Of a stretch of 6,891 nt of DNA, positions 5,082-6,891 are shown in pieces (position 1 is the stretch's first letter; each line of letters begins with the position of its first letter). The stretch is from Deltaproteobacteria bacterium. Its GTDB lineage: Bacteria > Desulfobacterota > DSM-4660 > Desulfatiglandales > Desulfatiglandaceae. Under the pieces are notes generated by a model. The model worked only from the letters and a program-made list of their open reading frames with translations, was not told the origin of the DNA and made no database searches. The stretch covers positions 1 to 6,891 of the forward strand of contig DUZB01000268.1 in assembly GCA_013349725.1 (NCBI GenBank), given 5' to 3'. The translations under genes and the position numbers were made by a program.

Positions 5082-6872
5082 ATGGGCCAACCCCTTCATT
5101 CCATATATCTCAGTTATTACATTATCGGCGCTATACTCTTCTGCCTGCTGGAAACCGCTCTGATCATCTTCCTTGTGGTTCAAAGGCGCCGGAAGAAGGT
5201 GACGGAGGAGGCGCTGCGACAGAAAGAAAAGACATTGAAGGAGCGGCTCAGGTTTGAGACGTTGCTGGCTGAGATTTCCGCAGACTTTGTCAACATGCCT
5301 GCTGAACAGATAGACAGCGCCATTCAAGACACCCAGGCACGCATCTGCGAATTTCTCGATCTTGACCGCTCCACACTTTGGCAAGTCCCTGAAAAAGACT
5401 CCGATACGCTGCTGCTGACACATATCCATCAGCCTCCGGAAAGTCGGACACCTGTTGAGCGGATGAATATAAGAAATTTCTTCCCATGGACGGCGCAGAA
5501 AGTCCTGGGCGGGGAGGTTGTCAGCATTTCAAAAATATCAGATCTCCCGCCGGAAGCAAGCCGCGACCGGGAGACTTTCCTTCTTTACGGCGCCAAGTCC
5601 AACGTGGTATTCCCGTTATCCGTTGGGAAAGGGGCAGTATTTGGACTGTTGAGCTTTGCTGTCATCCGCGAAGAGAGAGACTGGCCGGAAACCGTCGTGA
5701 CGGGGTTCAAGCTTATCGCGCAAGTGTTTGCCAACGCGCTCGCCCGGAAGCGCGCGGATCACGAGTTGCGCGAAAGCGAGGCACGCCTGACTCTTGCGAC
5801 AAATGCCGCGGAGGCGGGCCTGTGGATTATGGACCTTGAGACAAGTGGCGTTTGGGTTTCGGAAAAAACCCGGGAGCTGTTTCATTTTACCCTGGATGAA
5901 AAGGTCACTTATGAAAGTTTTTTCAAGGCGATTCATCTTGACGACCATAAACAGGTCCGCCAGGCCGTGCAGCACACCCTCCAATCCGGCGAGAAACTCA
6001 AGTGCGATTACCGGATCATCCTCCCGGATGGAAGCATCCGGTGGATTGTCGCTCACGGGCAACGGTATCCCGACACAAACCCGGTTCGCCTGATGGGCGT
6101 CTCCATTGACATCACGGACCGACTGGAGTCAGAGGCAGAGGCCCGGCAGCAGTGGGAACAGCTTGCCCATGTCGCCCGAATCGGCATCATGGGAGAATTG
6201 ACCTCGTCGCTGGCTCACGAGATCAACCAGCCGCTCACGGCCATTCAAAGCAACGCCGAGGCAGCTCAGCGTTTCCTGTCGGGAAGCGAGCCTGACACCG
6301 ATGAAGTTCGTGAGATCCTGGAGGACATCATTCGGGACAACACGCGAGCCAGTGACATCATTCGAAAAATCCGCGCCATGTTGAAAAGGGAGCCGATTCC
6401 TTTCGCAGTTCTGGACCTGAACGACTTGATTCATGATGTTCTGTCCCTGCTGCGGGCCGATTCTCTTCTGCGGGAATTGGTGGTTACTCCCGAATTTTCC
6501 AAAGGTTTGCCACCGGTCTCGGCTGACCGCATCCAGATTCAGCAGGTGATCATCAACCTTATTCTGAACGGGGCGGCCGCCATGAAGCACGTCCCTTCCG
6601 CCCGGCGAAAACTCAACATTAAGACGGCGATTCAGGAAAACGGAACAGTGAAAGTATCCGTCGCCGACTTCGGCAGCGGGATCGAAGAAAACGCCATAGA
6701 GCGTCTTTTCGAGCCTTTTTACACCACCAAACCGGAGGGGTTGGGGATGGGGCTTGCCATCAGCCGGACCATCATCAAGGCACACGGCGGGAGCATGGAG
6801 GCATCCAACAACCCGGAAGGCGGCGCCACGTTTGCTTTCACACTGCCGGCATACGAGGGAAGAAAGGCATGA
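5082..6872 (+). CDS. Membrane-anchored GAF-PAS sensor histidine kinase
   Basis: The 596-residue product is a hybrid-free sensor kinase of the FixL/NtrB type. One membrane helix (about 9-34, with Glu24 inside it) is followed by basic QRRRKK, so almost nothing faces the periplasm. A helical linker (40-62) leads to a GAF domain (about 60-222), a PAS_3-type PAS/PAC domain (about 232-348, with ILPDGSIRWIVAHG and MGVSIDITDR), a HisKA domain with H-box SSLAHEINQP and phospho-acceptor His379, and HATPase_c with N-box NLILN (Asn492, Asn496), G1 DFGSGI (529-534), F-box FEPFYTTK and G2 GLGMGL (553-558). All catalytic motifs are present, so it should autophosphorylate. The signal is unknown and is presumably cytosolic through GAF/PAS. 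The ATG follows GTGAGGAAG with a slightly long spacing (12 bases from GAGGA). The stop TGA overlaps the next ATG (ATGA), implying a co-translated partner. It diverges from the lipid-transport operon; a regulatory link is possible but unproven. Confidence 0.95.
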   Translation: MGQPLHSIYLSYYIIGAILFCLLETALIIFLVVQRRRKKVTEEALRQKEKTLKERLRFETLLAEISADFVNMPAEQIDSAIQDTQARICEFLDLDRSTLWQVPEKDSDTLLLTHIHQPPESRTPVERMNIRNFFPWTAQKVLGGEVVSISKISDLPPEASRDRETFLLYGAKSNVVFPLSVGKGAVFGLLSFAVIREERDWPETVVTGFKLIAQVFANALARKRADHELRESEARLTLATNAAEAGLWIMDLETSGVWVSEKTRELFHFTLDEKVTYESFFKAIHLDDHKQVRQAVQHTLQSGEKLKCDYRIILPDGSIRWIVAHGQRYPDTNPVRLMGVSIDITDRLESEAEARQQWEQLAHVARIGIMGELTSSLAHEINQPLTAIQSNAEAAQRFLSGSEPDTDEVREILEDIIRDNTRASDIIRKIRAMLKREPIPFAVLDLNDLIHDVLSLLRADSLLRELVVTPEFSKGLPPVSADRIQIQQVIINLILNGAAAMKHVPSARRKLNIKTAIQENGTVKVSVADFGSGIEENAIERLFEPFYTTKPEGLGMGLAISRTIIKAHGGSMEASNNPEGGATFAFTLPAYEGRKA

Positions 6873-6891
6873 AAGAGAACAAACCCCTTAT
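6869..6891 (+). CDS. Start of next gene, probably the cognate response regulator (partial)
   Basis: An ATG overlaps the kinase stop as ATGA and reads MKENKPL before the window ends. GAGGGAAGAAAGG just upstream can serve as a ribosome binding site. A short charged start right after a FixL/NtrB-type kinase is what FixJ-like or NtrC-like response regulators usually look like, but only seven complete codons are visible, so the product is inferred from position alone. Confidence 0.5.

Noticed and set aside
6129..6785. Minus-strand frame of 218 codons opposite the kinase core
   Set aside because: It is a shadow of the HisKA/HATPase region, which has all expected catalytic motifs on the plus strand.
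1..6891. Search by eye for CRISPR arrays, insertion sequences, tRNA genes and attachment sites
   Set aside because: No regularly spaced repeats, transposase, terminal inverted repeats or tRNA-like fold were seen.

Overview
The window carries a five-gene lipid-transport cluster on the minus strand (4776 down to 291) and, divergently on the plus strand, a membrane-anchored sensor histidine kinase (5082-6872) followed by the first codons of one more gene. The lipoprotein lipobox, the MCE protein and the MlaE/MlaF ABC core point to a diderm (Gram-negative type) bacterium. Moderate GC content, strong AAGGAGG-type ribosome binding sites, a STAS-fused MlaE and a GAF/PAS kinase of the FixL/NtrB type would suit a member of the former Deltaproteobacteria (Desulfobacterota). 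That placement is an impression from protein style, not a demonstrated assignment.

Minus-strand cluster, in order of transcription: (1) MlaE-type permease with an N-terminal STAS domain (4776-3634); (2) MlaF-type ATPase (true start at 3616, not the longer open frame from 3772); (3) MlaD/PqiB-type MCE protein (2862-1780), overlapping the ATPase gene by 20 bases; (4) PqiC/YmbA-type auxiliary lipoprotein (1783-1154), overlapping the MCE gene by ATGA; (5) after a 152-base gap, an exported SYLF/Ysc84-domain protein (1001-291). A weak hairpin plus T-tract at 212-194 may terminate the transcript. The first four genes form a coherent inner-membrane-to-outer-membrane phospholipid trafficking system: ATPase and permease in the inner membrane, MCE ring with a long helical extension in the periplasm, and a lipoprotein probably docked at the outer membrane. 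No MlaC or MlaA homologue is visible here. The secreted SYLF protein, whose family binds lipids in eukaryotes, is the only soluble lipid-binding candidate in the cluster.

The 305-base divergent intergenic region (4777-5081) holds a perfect 8-bp-arm inverted repeat at 4903-4922. It is either an operator or, read on the minus strand where a T-tract follows, an intrinsic terminator or attenuator in the leader of the lipid-transport operon.

Plus strand: the kinase has one N-terminal membrane helix and essentially no periplasmic domain, then GAF, PAS, HisKA and HATPase_c domains. Its stop overlaps (ATGA) the start of a gene cut by the window edge, probably its response regulator. The most interesting points are the SYLF gene in an MCE operon, the STAS-MlaE fusion, the palindrome/attenuator, and an overlooked 28-codon frame coupled to the SYLF gene. 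The core genes themselves belong to known families.
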